From Galaxea fascicularis (taxonomy: Eukaryota; Cnidaria; Anthozoa; Scleractinia; Euphylliidae), in contig OX419345.1 of NCBI GenBank assembly GCA_948470475.1, forward strand, positions 15,717,170-15,781,169: a stretch of DNA of 64,000 nt, given 5' to 3'. This document shows positions 1 through 13,400 of the stretch, in pieces (the first letter of the stretch is position 1; the number at the start of each line of letters is the position of its first letter). The position numbers and the translations under genes are program-made. The notes under the pieces are model-generated. The model saw only the letters and a list, made by a program, of their open reading frames with translations, ran no database searches and was not told where the DNA came from.

Positions 1-1342
1 AAATCCTCGTTTTGAAAGAGAAATTCAAGCATGAATATTCAAATAGAAAGTTGCTAATGAGCGTGAAGGTAGCCGGTTGAATTGTGTCATGTGACATACA
101 TAGTTTTCCATTATTACTCTTGAAAACGAGCCGTTAAAATTGAAGAAAATCCCCGAAAGAAATTAAGGGATTAATATTTAAACAATAAGAGGTTAATGAT
201 CTTGAAAGTGGGCTCAATTTTTTTTAACAACGTAGCTCAATGTTGGTCCAATTTGCTAGTCAACCAATTTCTACTGTTTAAATATTCGTAAGAGAGAGCA
301 CATGTAACATATTCAGACGCTGAAGCTCCTTTTATTGTACCTAAAATCCAATATCTATTGGCATGGGTGATCAGTTTTGCATGAGCTTTGTGTTGTTCGA
401 ACAGAGGATTTTGCTGTCTGCTAAAGCTTGGGAAGTCTATTTACAGAGTTAGTTGTTGCTGACTGACAGCTTTTAGTCTGTTTTGAAAGGTGTTTTATTT
501 CAGTTTAGCCCAGTAACATTTTAGCCTAGAACATTCATTCTCAGTTTCTTTCGCTGCTAAACTGTTTCAAGATTTTGACCATCTATAGGGTACGCAAACA
601 GGGGCCTACATTCTTCAGTGAAGACAGTAGCCTTGCTGTTGCCTTTTTTAAAGGCTTAATAAACTTTATTTAACACACATGCAAAACGTTAAATATTTGA
701 TAACAAATCTCATACACTTATGAAAAAAAATAAACTTTTCACTTATTGACTTCATATATGAAGCACGAGTGCTGAAATATGACGACTTCATTCTAAACTG
801 AAGAAACAATCTTGATGTTCCCTACGTTCGTGAGAAAACAATGGTTATAGCGCACGTTGTATGAAATGTATGGACACGTGTTTGCAGTACGAGAAATGAA
901 GGCGTTTTTACCGTCACAAAAAAACTCGGACCTATGTTAGTTCAAAGAACTACTGTTCTAGTTTGTAGACGTACAGACATACAAAACGTTGTTCTCGCTT
1001 TTGAATAGGCAGATCAATATGTTCAAAAGAAAGACAGCACAGTTTTTGGTTTTTGCTTGTGGCTCTATTGATTATGCTGTACACGCGAGTCTGATGAAAA
1101 CGAATAAAGGATAAATAGCTGACTTATGATGTCCTGTCTTATTTAAAAAAGAGAAATGGAGATTTTCTCAACACTCAAACTTAGGGGATTAAAACAGATT
1201 AAAGTAATGAACTAATATTTACAATATACACTGAAAAGTGAAGTTGTCAAAGAGCGACCGCCTTCAGGTCATAACGCAGCATCAATGACAAGATTAAAGT
1301 TGAAACAGTAACGAAGACGAATAACTGCCACACAGTCATTTT
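1..1342. other. 3' flank of DNAH10 (3' UTR and intergenic)
   Basis: I see no conserved coding sequence here. The proximal part must contain the DNAH10 3' UTR. The first canonical AATAAA on the minus strand below the stop is at 665-670, which would give a UTR of about 0.65-0.7 kb; this is inference. An AATAAA also overlaps it on the plus strand (658-663), so a convergent transcript ending here cannot be excluded. Confidence 0.5.
665..670 (-). terminator. Candidate DNAH10 polyadenylation signal
   Basis: AATAAA on the minus strand, the first canonical hexamer downstream of the TGA at 1343. No transcript evidence is available. Non-canonical signals nearer the stop are possible. Confidence 0.3.
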
Positions 1343-1489
1343 TCAGTCGGAGTTGAGTGTGAGACACACACCCTGTAGCACCCAGTGGGAGATGTGTTCG
1401 TGAGTTGCCAGGTCTGCTTCAAACACTAGCCCTACTCCCATGGCATTACGGCGCTGGGATGTGGTGTAGACTGGTGAACGGTACGTGTT
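1343..1489 (-). CDS. DNAH10: DNAH10 exon w61: C-terminus and stop
   Basis: Residues 4104-4151: [40 protein letters not shown] and ends VCLTLNSD. The stop is TGA at 1343-1345 (tca on the plus strand). 'Y.cPvYkTs.R...' and 'HWi.rGVaLl' is the terminal dynein signature, so the protein end is certain. Confidence 0.98.
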   Translation of the reverse strand, partial: NTYRSPVYTTSQRRNAMGVGLVFEADLATHEHISHWVLQGVCLTLNSD

Positions 1490-4400
1490 CTGCAAAGGAA
1501 TGAGTAAAACATCTTCACCGTATCCGTGTATCTTCTGTTCTAAGTCGCTATTTTGGTGGATAAGGACTAGAAGACCCACACTCAGGGCTACCGGACACGC
1601 AGTCTCAACAAGCCCCACTGTAACGGCTGTTGCCATGAAACGTAGCTATAAAGTCCATAGAAGTCTTGAAATAAAAGCTAACAAGCGTTGTGCAGTTTCA
1701 CTGTGCTAACAAGGTGTTCGGTTGAATGTACATGAAATCACGTACTGTGACCACTCTAATGAACGCTACTGAGCAATAATGTCTGGTCTTGATGCTTGTT
1801 ATGCTGTACAAAGTGATCCTAACGTTTGGTTCTCTGAACAATGAAAGCTACTGATCATTCAAATGAAAGCTACTGAGCAGTACTTTGCTACGGTGCTCTT
1901 TAATACGGTGTTAAAGGTGGCTATTAGGTTTGATCTTGATGGTGAAATGCTAATATGTGATCTTTCGTCTACTGTGCAGACCTTTCTGTGTTGCTGTTTA
2001 TTATGGCGTACGAATTTGCTTGCTCGAATGTTTAAAATTACCTGCAGCTTGAGCCTGTGCGCCTCGATGGGGATCACTTTCAGAATAGGCAACTCCTCTA
2101 CAAGGACCTTAGGCTTTGGTCTTCTCAGGGACCCAGTTTCCAGGTCCCACGAGGCGCCCTCCAGATAGAGACCACTCACAAAGCAGCCGGAGTGAGCTCT
2201 CTCGGTTACCTCCTCTGGGGTCCTGTACTTTGTTACTGTGGTGTACAGAGTCGAGCGATCCAATGGCCAGCCGTTCTTCCGACACGTGGCTTGCACGAGG
2301 GCCGTCAAGTAAGACTCCGGGATGTGTAGTCCAGATAACCAGATAACTGCGGGTTCCCCTTCGTTCACCTTTAAGCAAAATAAAGGACAATTAAAAGAGG
2401 TACATGAATAAACGAGGAGAATTACCGTATAAATATCTTGGGATCTCTTAAATTCCCTCAGAATTGAACTATACTTTTAAATTGCAGTATTGTTTATGAA
2501 ATGAACTTTTCATGTAACAGAGATGTTCAAAGGATTTAATCCAAATGTAACCACATACAAAGACGAAGAACCATCTTTTGCTACTTCCCAACACGGAATG
2601 TTTGCAATAACTAAGTCGAAAATGTGTTCAAACTGATTTAATCATGTACGAAGTGAAACTCAGAGAACTGTTCCATTTCCAGTCCATTTCCATTCTTCGC
2701 AGCGGCAGCAAGAGAAGGCAATAGTTTCTGTACAGACGAAGCCAACTTTCGACTCAGTGAAGAAACATTTTTAGGTCTTTGAAGTGGTGCCAAAATACCG
2801 TGACAATATACCTTACTTGGGACTCATTCAAACCCAAAACAGCAATGTGCGTCTGACCCTAAGGCATTGCGGGCACGATTTTCTGCTTCCATTCTGTACA
2901 TTTTCCGCGTTGATTAAAGCCTTATGACAGCATTTCGGAGACAAATTTTAACCTTTGGCTCTTAGCTAGACGTATTTGACATTTTGAGCTCGAACAACTA
3001 CTACATTTTATAGGATGTGAAAAGTAGATCACGCTTGGTTGTGTAGAGGCACTAACCCATTGGTTGTACTGGTTCAATCGCTTAAGGAAGTGTTCCATCC
3101 AGTTGCCAAGAGACTTGAGTGTGGCAGGAGCCAGTTTGCGCCAAATGTTCGGGAGCTGACCGTTGAACAGCGCACGCGCAACTTCATCCAGTTCACTGCT
3201 CATTCCCACTTCGCCAGCGAGGGCCTGAGGAGACAAATCGCGGACAGATTGAATGGATTTGATAATAATTGATGCTATCGTTTATCATTTATCCCATTCA
3301 CTTTGAGGTGCGTCGTAGCGTTACGAACGCTTGCAGCTTGAAGTCAGGCCCTCAGGTGGGCTCCCTATGTAAGCAACAATTCGGCCCTGGAACATGACGA
3401 AGACCAGGAGTAAGAGATCAAAATGTCACCCTCGTCACTTCGTGCGCAACAATAAATAAAACTGTCTAAGTTTAGGCAATGTCCCTATGAAGAGGGAACA
3501 CACGGCAAACCATGGCTGAGGGAATTGATAACCTACACAAAAAAAGTAGATGTTTTATGCACAAGGGAATTTTTTAGTTCCAACCGAAATGAAATGTTAA
3601 GTCCACTACTAACAAGGCATATGTCCTCAAAAGAACGTAATACTCACAAGCGATGAGGACGAATTAGCACTAATTCACAAACTCATCGCTATTTCAAATA
3701 GCTACGAAGCCCCACTCGATGTAAAGACGAAAAACACAGTGAAAATACGCAAAATATGGCAGACAAAAACAAACCTGTATAAGCGAGCAATAGTTAAAAC
3801 GATCTTTACACACAACGAAAGGATTTACAGGACAAGACAGCCCGAACTATTTTGTCCAAATTAATCGCAGCTTACCCTTTGAAGGTTGATAAGCGAGGTG
3901 GACATCTTCCTGATCAGAACATTAAACCGATCCAGCTCCTGAAGCAGCACCACGTACGTGGGTGTGATGTCGGTGATGTTCTTCCTCACTCTGTCCACAT
4001 CAAACAGGGGAGGTAGCTTGCCCTGGATGTCAGTGGCGATCTTTCCTATGAACTCCTCTCTGCTAACGCCCCCTGTGTCTCCACCAGTTTGTGGCTGTAG
4101 CTCAACCAAGTGGCTCCACATGTCTTTAGCTGAGTGGGTGTAGTAGCCGATCTCGGCATTAGGATGGAGTCCAAATACGTCTGGAGTGTTGGACAAGGGA
4201 AGAGCTTCAATATTGTCCACATACAAGTCTCGGTTACTTTCCGACGCACCTGAAAATTATACACGGTTGAGATGTTGTGGCTGGACTCATTCAAAAAGCT
4301 TTAGCAAACAGGATATTAAATCGCACCAAAAATAAGATGGCCAAGAGAGGTGGAAATGTCACAAAGGGCGCATATCGAGGGATTTGAATTTTTGGGTCAA

Positions 4401-7400
4401 GAATCTCTTTGGTCGTTTCGAATTTTTCATGACTTGGTTTGGTTCGCACACCACTACCAACGAAGTGTTCGCCCTTACAAACCTTAGCAGCTGTATGATC
4501 ATTAGGTGGGCAGGGTAGGGAGGTTGGGGAGAGGTAGGAGGGTGGGTGTAGCGGTGAGTACAGGGGTCGAATAAAAACGTTTGAATTTCCTGTGAAAGTT
4601 CAAAGGGCACAAAAAAATTCACCTTTCTCAGGTTTTGGAATAAAGTAGTCGACTTCTTCGTTCTTGTAGAAGTGAAATGGCTGGAAAGTGTCAAAGATAA
4701 AGTCTCCCATGTACTCATCCATGTAGGTCTTCACTACGCGTCGATCAAAATCGTCGATCACACGGCCGCCATACATCACCTGAAACAGAAAGACACAGTT
4801 AAAAAGGAAATAAACTGGGAGATAAGTACACTTGTAACGTGAAATTGAAATATCTTCAACTCCCAAGGTCTGATTATTAATTCTCCTTTCTAGCTGTTAT
4901 ACAGTTCCTTGTAAATAAGTTAAGAGAATTTAGTGTCAAGAGAACTCCCTCTGGCTGATTACATGCTAATCACTTCTGGAAGTTAAAGGTTGACACTGGT
5001 TATCTGGACCATTGGTGACGTGGGTCCAGGTTAGCGGGCAATTTACCAACAGTCTAACTACAATCAAGATTTTCGAAAAAGATTTTGTCCTTCAGGTTTG
5101 GTTTCGACTTTTATTTTCCTTGAGCTTAAACGTGGCTGGAAACAATTCTTAAAGAGCGAGGTACTAACTTAAATTCGCCCAAAAAAATGTCAAAGGACAA
5201 AAATGTTAGAGGCACTGAATTATATTTCTGCTCGACAATAAGATTCGCTTTCCCTGAATGAGCTATGGTTTCAACAGCTTAGTTTAAAAAGTGGAATTCG
5301 GACATCTTTGGAGACATAGCAGCTATGGAAAGCTTTCTCGTGATATACCATGGAAAGTTCCACGAGTCACTTGCATTTTCTTCGTATATACACAAGCCTT
5401 TAGGCGAGTGTGTATATAAAGAAAATACAAGGAACAAGTGGAATATTCACGGTATATCACGAGAAAGCTTTGCATAACTATTTTATACCATGTCAGAGAA
5501 TAAACTGCTCCACAATCACTGTGGTGCACGATGCCAAGGTTTGACGGAATACCGACAAATGTACTACGCCTTTCCGGCATTCTGATTGGCTGTATTTTCT
5601 GTGCCATGGTAACATGAAAACAATAGCTAACAACCAGTATACGTAAGCCATGGTTTCAAGCTCTCCATTTAAAACAAAGCTGGGACTTTATCTTCATCCA
5701 CTCACCTCCCCAATGAGGTACTTCAAGCTCGCCCATGGGATTCTTTTATCCGGACTCTCAAGTGATTTTGTCAGGTAGGTATTAAGTAGTGTCATACAGA
5801 CTCTGAAGTCTGACTCGTTGAAGTCATACGCGATGTTCCAACCGATCTTGCCGTACTTTCGTCTTTCCTGAACAACAGCATGGAAGAACCCTAACACGTA
5901 CCTGTATGAAAACGACAATGAAATATCAGGGTTAGGTTTCAGAACAGTGAGGGATCGACGGTATCCTCAGCTTTTTCTTCAGGTTGAAATTTAATGAAGA
6001 AACAGCTGCTTCAGTGAGTCTCGAAGGTGATTTTCCTTACGTTTCGGTTTCGTTTTCCCGCGCTATTGAAATGCATGCATTTTAGACTATCAGCATTCGT
6101 CTCATGAAAACTGTGATGGCAACACAGAAAGCAACTGCGAATTGGGCCTCGAGCCTCGACGTTTGCGTGTTATGGTACTGTATTAAAAGTAAGCCAAATC
6201 CTTGTAAAATTACTTAAAATCGCACGACGTTAACAACAAACAGGAAGACGTGAAAAAAGTCACACGTACACTAGTGGTGAGAAGGACTGGTGAGGGCAAT
6301 CTGCGAGAGCTTGATTGGTTATCTTGTGGTACGTACTGCGCAGGTTCAGTTTTAGACCATTTGGTGGCTCCGTCACAACCTGGAAAGGAACGTATGATAG
6401 TAAGGAGCTTCGTCCCACCACTACTTTAGAAAGGTGGAAATAGCAGCTTGCAGAGCAAATACTGCGACCTCAGATTTCCAATACTCTTCCCTAAATGACT
6501 TGGTTACGAATCATGTCACCAAAGTAATTCCTTTAAAAACTATCTGAGAGCTTTCATGAGATCAGTTGGTAAAGTGTTTTTCTCGACCTTAGGAAGAAAA
6601 GTAAGAGGAACTTCGTTTTAAAAACAAGACTTAAGGGGGCTAAAATAAAACATAATGGTGATAAGATTTGACCCACCAAACAAACATTCAAGATAACAAA
6701 AATGCTCTGCTTTAACCGCTCAAATCAATCAAATACCGAAATCAACTGTCCGACGACAAGGAATGAAACCACAGACGTAACTAGCGACCCGTTAGGCCAA
6801 TGCAGAGAAGCACACTGCATTTGGTGACTTGCGACTTATGAAAACACCGGACATTATACCTTGAGGGACCTCTGCAGGATCCCAATAGGGAACTCCGGGG
6901 TGGGGTCCGTGGTGAGCCAGAGCCTAAAATCAGGGTGCGGTTTGCTGATTCTCTCCAGGACCTTCTCAAGCTCCCGCAACCACTTCACCAGCAAGTGACA
7001 GTTTTGAAGCATCAACCACTGACCTCTAGCTATCGCTGTCTCAAGCAGTTGTAAAGCAACCTGTAAAATAAAGAGAAGGTTTAGAATTAACCATTCAATG
7101 CGAACTAAGTAGAAACAAATAGATACAACTAGATATCTCCGGAATTCAAAGCAGTGAATGGCAACTGAACGCAAAATTCAGCCTTTCGAAAAGTTATTAA
7201 GTGGTTTTAAACAATTTCTTTCATTCAACTAAGTAATAAAGAAGCGATAGACAGTAAGGCCTTTGCAATCTTAAGCCCGCCATTCTGAAAACGGAGCAAA
7301 CGAGATAAGTAATATGGTGACAGGGAGATATCTATAGAAGACTAATAATGACATAAAATTAACACAATACGATGCATAATCATTACAGAACGTCTTCTGT

Positions 7401-10400
7401 CTCTCAGATTCTACTTTCCAAAGATTTGCCAGAACTTTGCCGAATACCGGCCGATGGTTCCCCATAATTTTGCGAAGTCCGTCAAACCTAAAAAAGTGAA
7501 TTCAAAACAGTGAATGGCAACTGAACCACGCAACGAAAATTCGCTCAGTCACCTTCTCTTGTCCCTGCCCCATGGCAAGAAACTTCAACTTGTTGCCACC
7601 AAAACCAGACCTCTCCGCGAGCTTCATCAGATCACTGGCAGGATCCGAGCCAGGACTCAGGATAAAGATGATTGGTGAGTACGGGTTGGACTGCTCGAAT
7701 ATTGCCTCAAAGCTGATGACGGGCGGGGTCACGTACTTCTCACTCATGCGCCCTGTCACGAAGTTTGTGATAGCCAGGTACACCCTGTCGACGCGGAAGC
7801 AGCGAAGAAGCAGGAGGCGCTGGAAGTCTGTCAGGCTCTCCTCGTACTTGCCGGGGAAAGGGGCGGATTCTGGAGAGTCGTGGTCATTCCACTGAAAAGA
7901 AACGAGTTTTAGGAAGTGGTTTAAAAGTTACAGCCACAGGAAACACTTCTAACGAGAAAGGACAAAAACAGAAACAGGCACAGCTTTTAATTCGCTTTTT
8001 CTCAACGAAACACACAGCTCAGATTGCAGAAACTCGCCCCAGCCTGGCATTTGTAATGGTTTTGTTTTCATGAGAAAACAGCTATTGATGAGGGGGGAGG
8101 AAATCAAAAACTGAACTAAGGACTTTCGTGGTGAAATTTTAGCATCCCCTTGCGTTGTAATCAGTTCTTATGTGTTTCGTCATCATTGTCTTTCATTTTA
8201 AATGCAACCCAAAAAACGGGTAGGAAGTTTACTCTTAAGAGTAAAGTTCAAGGAACGAAAAAAATACTATGAAACTCGCAGAGAAAAGGAAGCCGTGGTT
8301 AAGTGGATAAGCTATGGTGCCAAATGCGTTGTCCAACAATCATACCTCTTTCCAAGCCTGGCCGTTCCTTTCTATATCATCCGACAGTGAACTAAAAGCC
8401 TCTGGAGTGACCGTCACCAGCCTCTGTATATCTTCCCAGCCCTGATCTGGCAGCCAGGGAAATGGTTTGGTCCGAGAACTCTTCTCCAGAGAGATGTTTC
8501 CCTTCAAGAAGAAGTCCAGCTCTTCTGGGTTCAACTTGCCGTCTGCCTCCAAGATTTTGATGGTCATTTGGAAAGAGAACAGCAACTTGTGACGTTCAAA
8601 CAGACCTAAAAAACAAGAAGAAGACTATGTTGATAATCAGTAGTGTTTTTAGTCCAGCTTTGTTTAACAATGTTTACCTCGAATTGAGTAATCTTGTTTA
8701 ACTTTTGAGCTCATGAACTATGACCACAGTGTGACCATTAAACTGAAACCTACAGAGCATGTCTTTCCTCTGGTACTGTTTCAAGCGACTCTAGGTGGAC
8801 GTAATACTGTAATCATACAAATGAAAGCTTCTGAATATCACCATACCGTGGTGCTAGGCACTGCGCCTTTTGACCTAAGATCTGTACCATCGTAATACAG
8901 GCTACAGACCAACACTACCCATCGATGGTGTTCATTATACTGTGAAAGGTAGCATTGATTCTTAACTATGTGGCATCTACGGTGTTAAGTATGAGCGATC
9001 AAATAAACGAGCATTTCCTCCTGTGGTGCTGTTATTTTGTTGCCCAAGGTGGTTCTAACATTTGAGTCTGTGGACGAAATCCTAATGTGTAAACATTAAA
9101 ATTAAAGCTACGGAGCAGCACTTTTCGGTGTTGTTGCTTGCACTGTTGCACAAAGGGACACTAATTTTAAAGTTTATACTTGGGGTTCTAAGTAGTAACC
9201 ATACAAATAAAAGCTTCTGAGTGGTACGTTAATGTCATGCTACTCCGATGTACTTAAAACATCCCTGGTCATATGGCAAGGTTTCCTCTTACCAGTACAA
9301 GCATAATTGTACACGTTCATCGTCAGAGTATCCATGATATTTTTCAGCCGCTTTGGTAGAATGGAGTCTGGCAAGCTTTTCCTTAGAGACAAGTCGAACT
9401 GCTGAAGGTAGGACGCTAAAGAATACTGGTACATAGAGTTGACAGCTGACATCTCAGATAACACGAAGAACAGAACCGCTCCGAGCTTAGCCGCTGGCCT
9501 GTAACCATCGCGGAGCTTGTCGATGTCGATGGCAGTTTTGGCGCCAAGCTTTAGCTTCTCTGCAACCTGAAGTCACGGGAGAGTCAGACAGTCATTTCTG
9601 TTTACTGTCAATTCAATTTTCATTTGAAAATAACAGCAGTGGTCATTTGAAAATAACACAGTGGTAGTAATGTGTTAAGGCAAGCACATGTAACACGGAT
9701 ATAAAGTGAAATGAAATTATAATTGGAGTGAAATGTCATTAATGCTGTGATGTGTGCAACGGATACTTATCCTTAATTAACGGCGGGCTGTTTTACGTTT
9801 CAAATGTATGCTCTTTAAGATGGAAGGCACTAACCAGTGCTCCGTTGCTGAAAAGGGTAGCTCACATTTTTTAATTTAGAGTATGACCATTCAAGTAAGA
9901 GCCACTGAAATATACTTTCCTGTGGTCCTCTAACTTTTGAGTTTGTAGATGAAATCTTCAAGGGTGACCATTCAAATGAAAGCTATTGATAAGTACTTTC
10001 CTAGCCTGTTGTGCTGTTTATTTATGCTGTATGAGGTGCTTCTAACGTTTGACTTTGTGAATGAATTGCTGAAGTATTACCATTCAATGAAAGCTACTGA
10101 GAAGTACTGCATAAATTTGGAGTGTTCTTCACTTAGTTAAGGTAAGAAGAGAAGTCCATTGCAATAACCTCAACAGCTTTAGACTTGGTGTCTTCCAGCG
10201 TTTGCACCAGCTCCACGTTATCCAACATGTTCCCCTGGGATGTGGCGAGTTCCCGAAGCAGGGTGTCCTCCAGATCCTTCAACAGTCGCTTGTTATCACT
10301 GCAAGAAAGAAATCCAGATGAGTAAAACCACTTCTTATATATCTCAGTTAGTACGCGCGCTGTGATTGGTCAATTTTGCGGACCGTATTCTACTGTACGG

Positions 10401-13400
10401 CCCGCTAAATTTGAAAGTTTTCTTTCTCGCGCGCCCGATTAACCTCAGAGATATAATAATCATCTTCCTAACCTCGTTTTCTCGGTCCGTACTATAAGTT
10501 ACGGATCCTCGTTTTTTACCGTTGATTTATGGCCCGCGCGCTTCGCGCTTGGGCCATAAGTGAACGGGAAAAAACTCGGTCCGTAACTTGAAGTACGGAC
10601 CGAGAAAACGAGGTTAATAAAGAGGTATCTCATGCATATTCATAAACCTGGCGCCAGTTGTTCAAAGAGTGGATAGCGTTATCAACCACATAAGTCACCA
10701 TCCAGTGGACATAAAACGAATTCCAACCAGCAAACGTTTAATCCTCTGGATGTTATCCACTCTTTAAAACCCTAAATCCTAATTGAGCGATGACTTCCGT
10801 TGTTTGCCAACAGTCTCAAACATTCTGGAGGCCCTGAAATCAATTTGTATATTCTCCTCACTTGGTACATGTTGCCAGGAGAATTTGTCGATTCATCAGT
10901 GCATATCGTGTCTGACGGTCAATTCCTATATTCTCAAAAATGCCACGCTTGATCAAGCAATGACATTCAAGGAGAAATAGGATGATGGCTACTAGACAGA
11001 ATGTCCTTCAGCTCGGTAACAAGAACCCTGATCAAGGATGAACTTCCGAGAAACAACAAAATCTCTAACTATCTGAGGGAGGGGAGGGGGTGTTCAACTT
11101 CGAATGTTGAACATGGCAGAATTTGCTTCGCCAATATGCAAAGCAAAGAGAACTAGTAACATTGTTTTTCATTCAATTTTACGTTCCACTGCTGCAGACC
11201 TGGTTTCTTGAATGAGTCTCTCTCTCTGCTCCTCCAACTCCTTCCTTTCAAAGCCCACGATCACACTCAGCAGCTGATCCTCAAGTCCCTTCATGGTTAC
11301 AGTGTAGTTTACCACCATACAGCGGCTGAAGTGAGTCGGTGTGTACTTAGGATTGGACAGCTTCGTGTTCAGGTAAAGGCGGAAACTGGGGTCATAGTCT
11401 ACTTCTTTGTCCCCAAGAACGACGAACTCCCGACCCGGCTCCCCTGAAACGAAGAAGGTAGCATAACACTAATTGGGTTGCGCTCTCTTTGATTAGTTCC
11501 GCCACTTGTCCATTCGTTTAATTATGGTAACTTTTTAACGTACAGTCGTTTGTTCTGTCGTTGCCAACTTAATCTCTGTGTTCTTTCGTACCTCGCTTAC
11601 TCGCTCTATTACTGACTTCCGTCGTTTTCCGTTTATTTGTTTTCGTTCGGAGGTTATCGTTGTTAAGATCTTTCCATTGCTTACTCAATTTGAACGTTCT
11701 TCGTTCGTTTACGCGTGCGCTTCTTCGTTAACTCATTTACTCGTTCATGCCAATATTGAAAACATCCATTTGTCCTTCACGTGTTTCACGCCAAGTCTTG
11801 TCCATCATCGCTTTCTACATTCTTTCCTTCGTCCCTACCCTCATTGCTTCTCCGCTTGTATCGCGCATTCATTCTTTCACTCTGTAGCCTGCGTGCAGAC
11901 ATCTCATATTTATTTATATTATACATATCGGAAAAAAGGAAATTCGAGAAGTATACAAGCAGACTGTTCACCCTGTCTTTCCTTTAAGTATCCTTTAGTT
12001 GGTCTTCGTTCGTTGCGTATTGCACATTCGCTTTCTCTAGTTTACCTACCTTTAATGTTCTTATCTAGTACGTTGTCAATGACAGGATCAATGTACTCGT
12101 CTACGTCCTTGAACAAGATGGGGAAGCCGTATTTGATGGCCAGCTCTAGTTGCTTCAGAAAATCAGGGTCGTTGAACGTCACAACCTGAAGTGTCAACAA
12201 AGAAAGAAGTCATTTCAATGTAGCTTTTCTGCCCTTTATAGTCAGAGCTGAAACCATAAAACTTAAAAAGTCAAATTAAAGGTAAATATCATAAACTATT
12301 GTCACTCAAATGAACGCTGTTGAGTATCACTGTGTACATAGTGGATCTAACTTCTTTTGACTCAGTGAAGAAAATCGTCAAGTATTAAAGGTATCGAGCT
12401 GTGTTTTCTTGTGGTACGTTTTACTACATTTCAGGGGGTAGATTTGAATTTTAAGTCTGCATACAGTTCTAAACCGTGACAAAAACGTTTTAGCAGTGTT
12501 TTGTTTCGATCGAGTCTATAAAAAACGTCCTAACGTGTAACAGTTTGGATGCCAGAGAGCTACTCAGAAGTCATTTCACGTGATGCTGGTTAAATTGTAT
12601 ACATACCTTCAAATTGTTTTTCTCTTCTTTCTTTTTGATCCAGTTGAGCGCCTGTTGCTGTGGATCGATACACAGGGGATATCTACTGGCCTGTGTGGTC
12701 AGGATACCGTTCTCAATTGACAGCTCATCCGGAGGGAGGCCTTCAGAAGTCCATCGACTGATTTCCACATCATTAGTGAGGAATGTATCCAACTTAAATG
12801 GCTGACTCATGGGGATGCCCCGACTCAGCACATCCTTCTCCCACTCCCCACGGAACATATCCCTACGGAAGTCCCACGTGAAGGCGCCCAAATAGCTGAG
12901 GAAAGCCGAGGCCAAGAGACAGTCGCCCAACAGACGAACACGTTGGCGCTTGAGTTCCTCCAAGTCTTCAGTCCATCTGCGCAGATACAAGAAAGGGAAT
13001 ATAGAACTCTATTTTCAGGAATATGTAAAGTACAAAACGCGAGATTACGGATTACTGTTAAAGCGAGTATACTGGTGCAGTGGGAAAACACCTTAACATA
13101 AACATGGAATCACACACAACCAAAGGAGCACAAAAGGCCCTGCCAAACGAGGACACATGTTGCGGACACATTGTTGCCGACACAAATGTTTCCTTGTTTG
13201 CCCGCGCGCGCAACATTTGTTGCAGACACAAGTTTTGTGTCCGCAACAAATGTTTCCCCGTTTGCGCAGCAAGGAAACACAACATTGACTTTGTGTCCCG
13301 CGCTTTTGCGCGCCCAAAAAACATCATGAGTAACAATATGTCCGCAACAATGTATCCTCGTTTGCCAGGGCCTAAAGAATGAGCGCGAAGGACAACCACA

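Noticed and set aside
1..1342. 3' end of a second, convergent gene
   Set aside because: Only an AATAAA at 658-663 hints at it. There is no conserved open frame, so support is insufficient.
7271..7465. Possible extra coding exon (open frame with [11 protein letters not shown])
   Set aside because: Exons w53 and w54 join in phase and their protein is continuous with the family (GQGQEK-VALQLL). An insertion here would disrupt AAA6.
11578..12189. 203-codon plus-strand open frame
   Set aside because: It lies in a pyrimidine-rich intron (TTCGTTCG-like runs), has low-complexity Ser/Phe/Leu content and runs antisense through exon w48.
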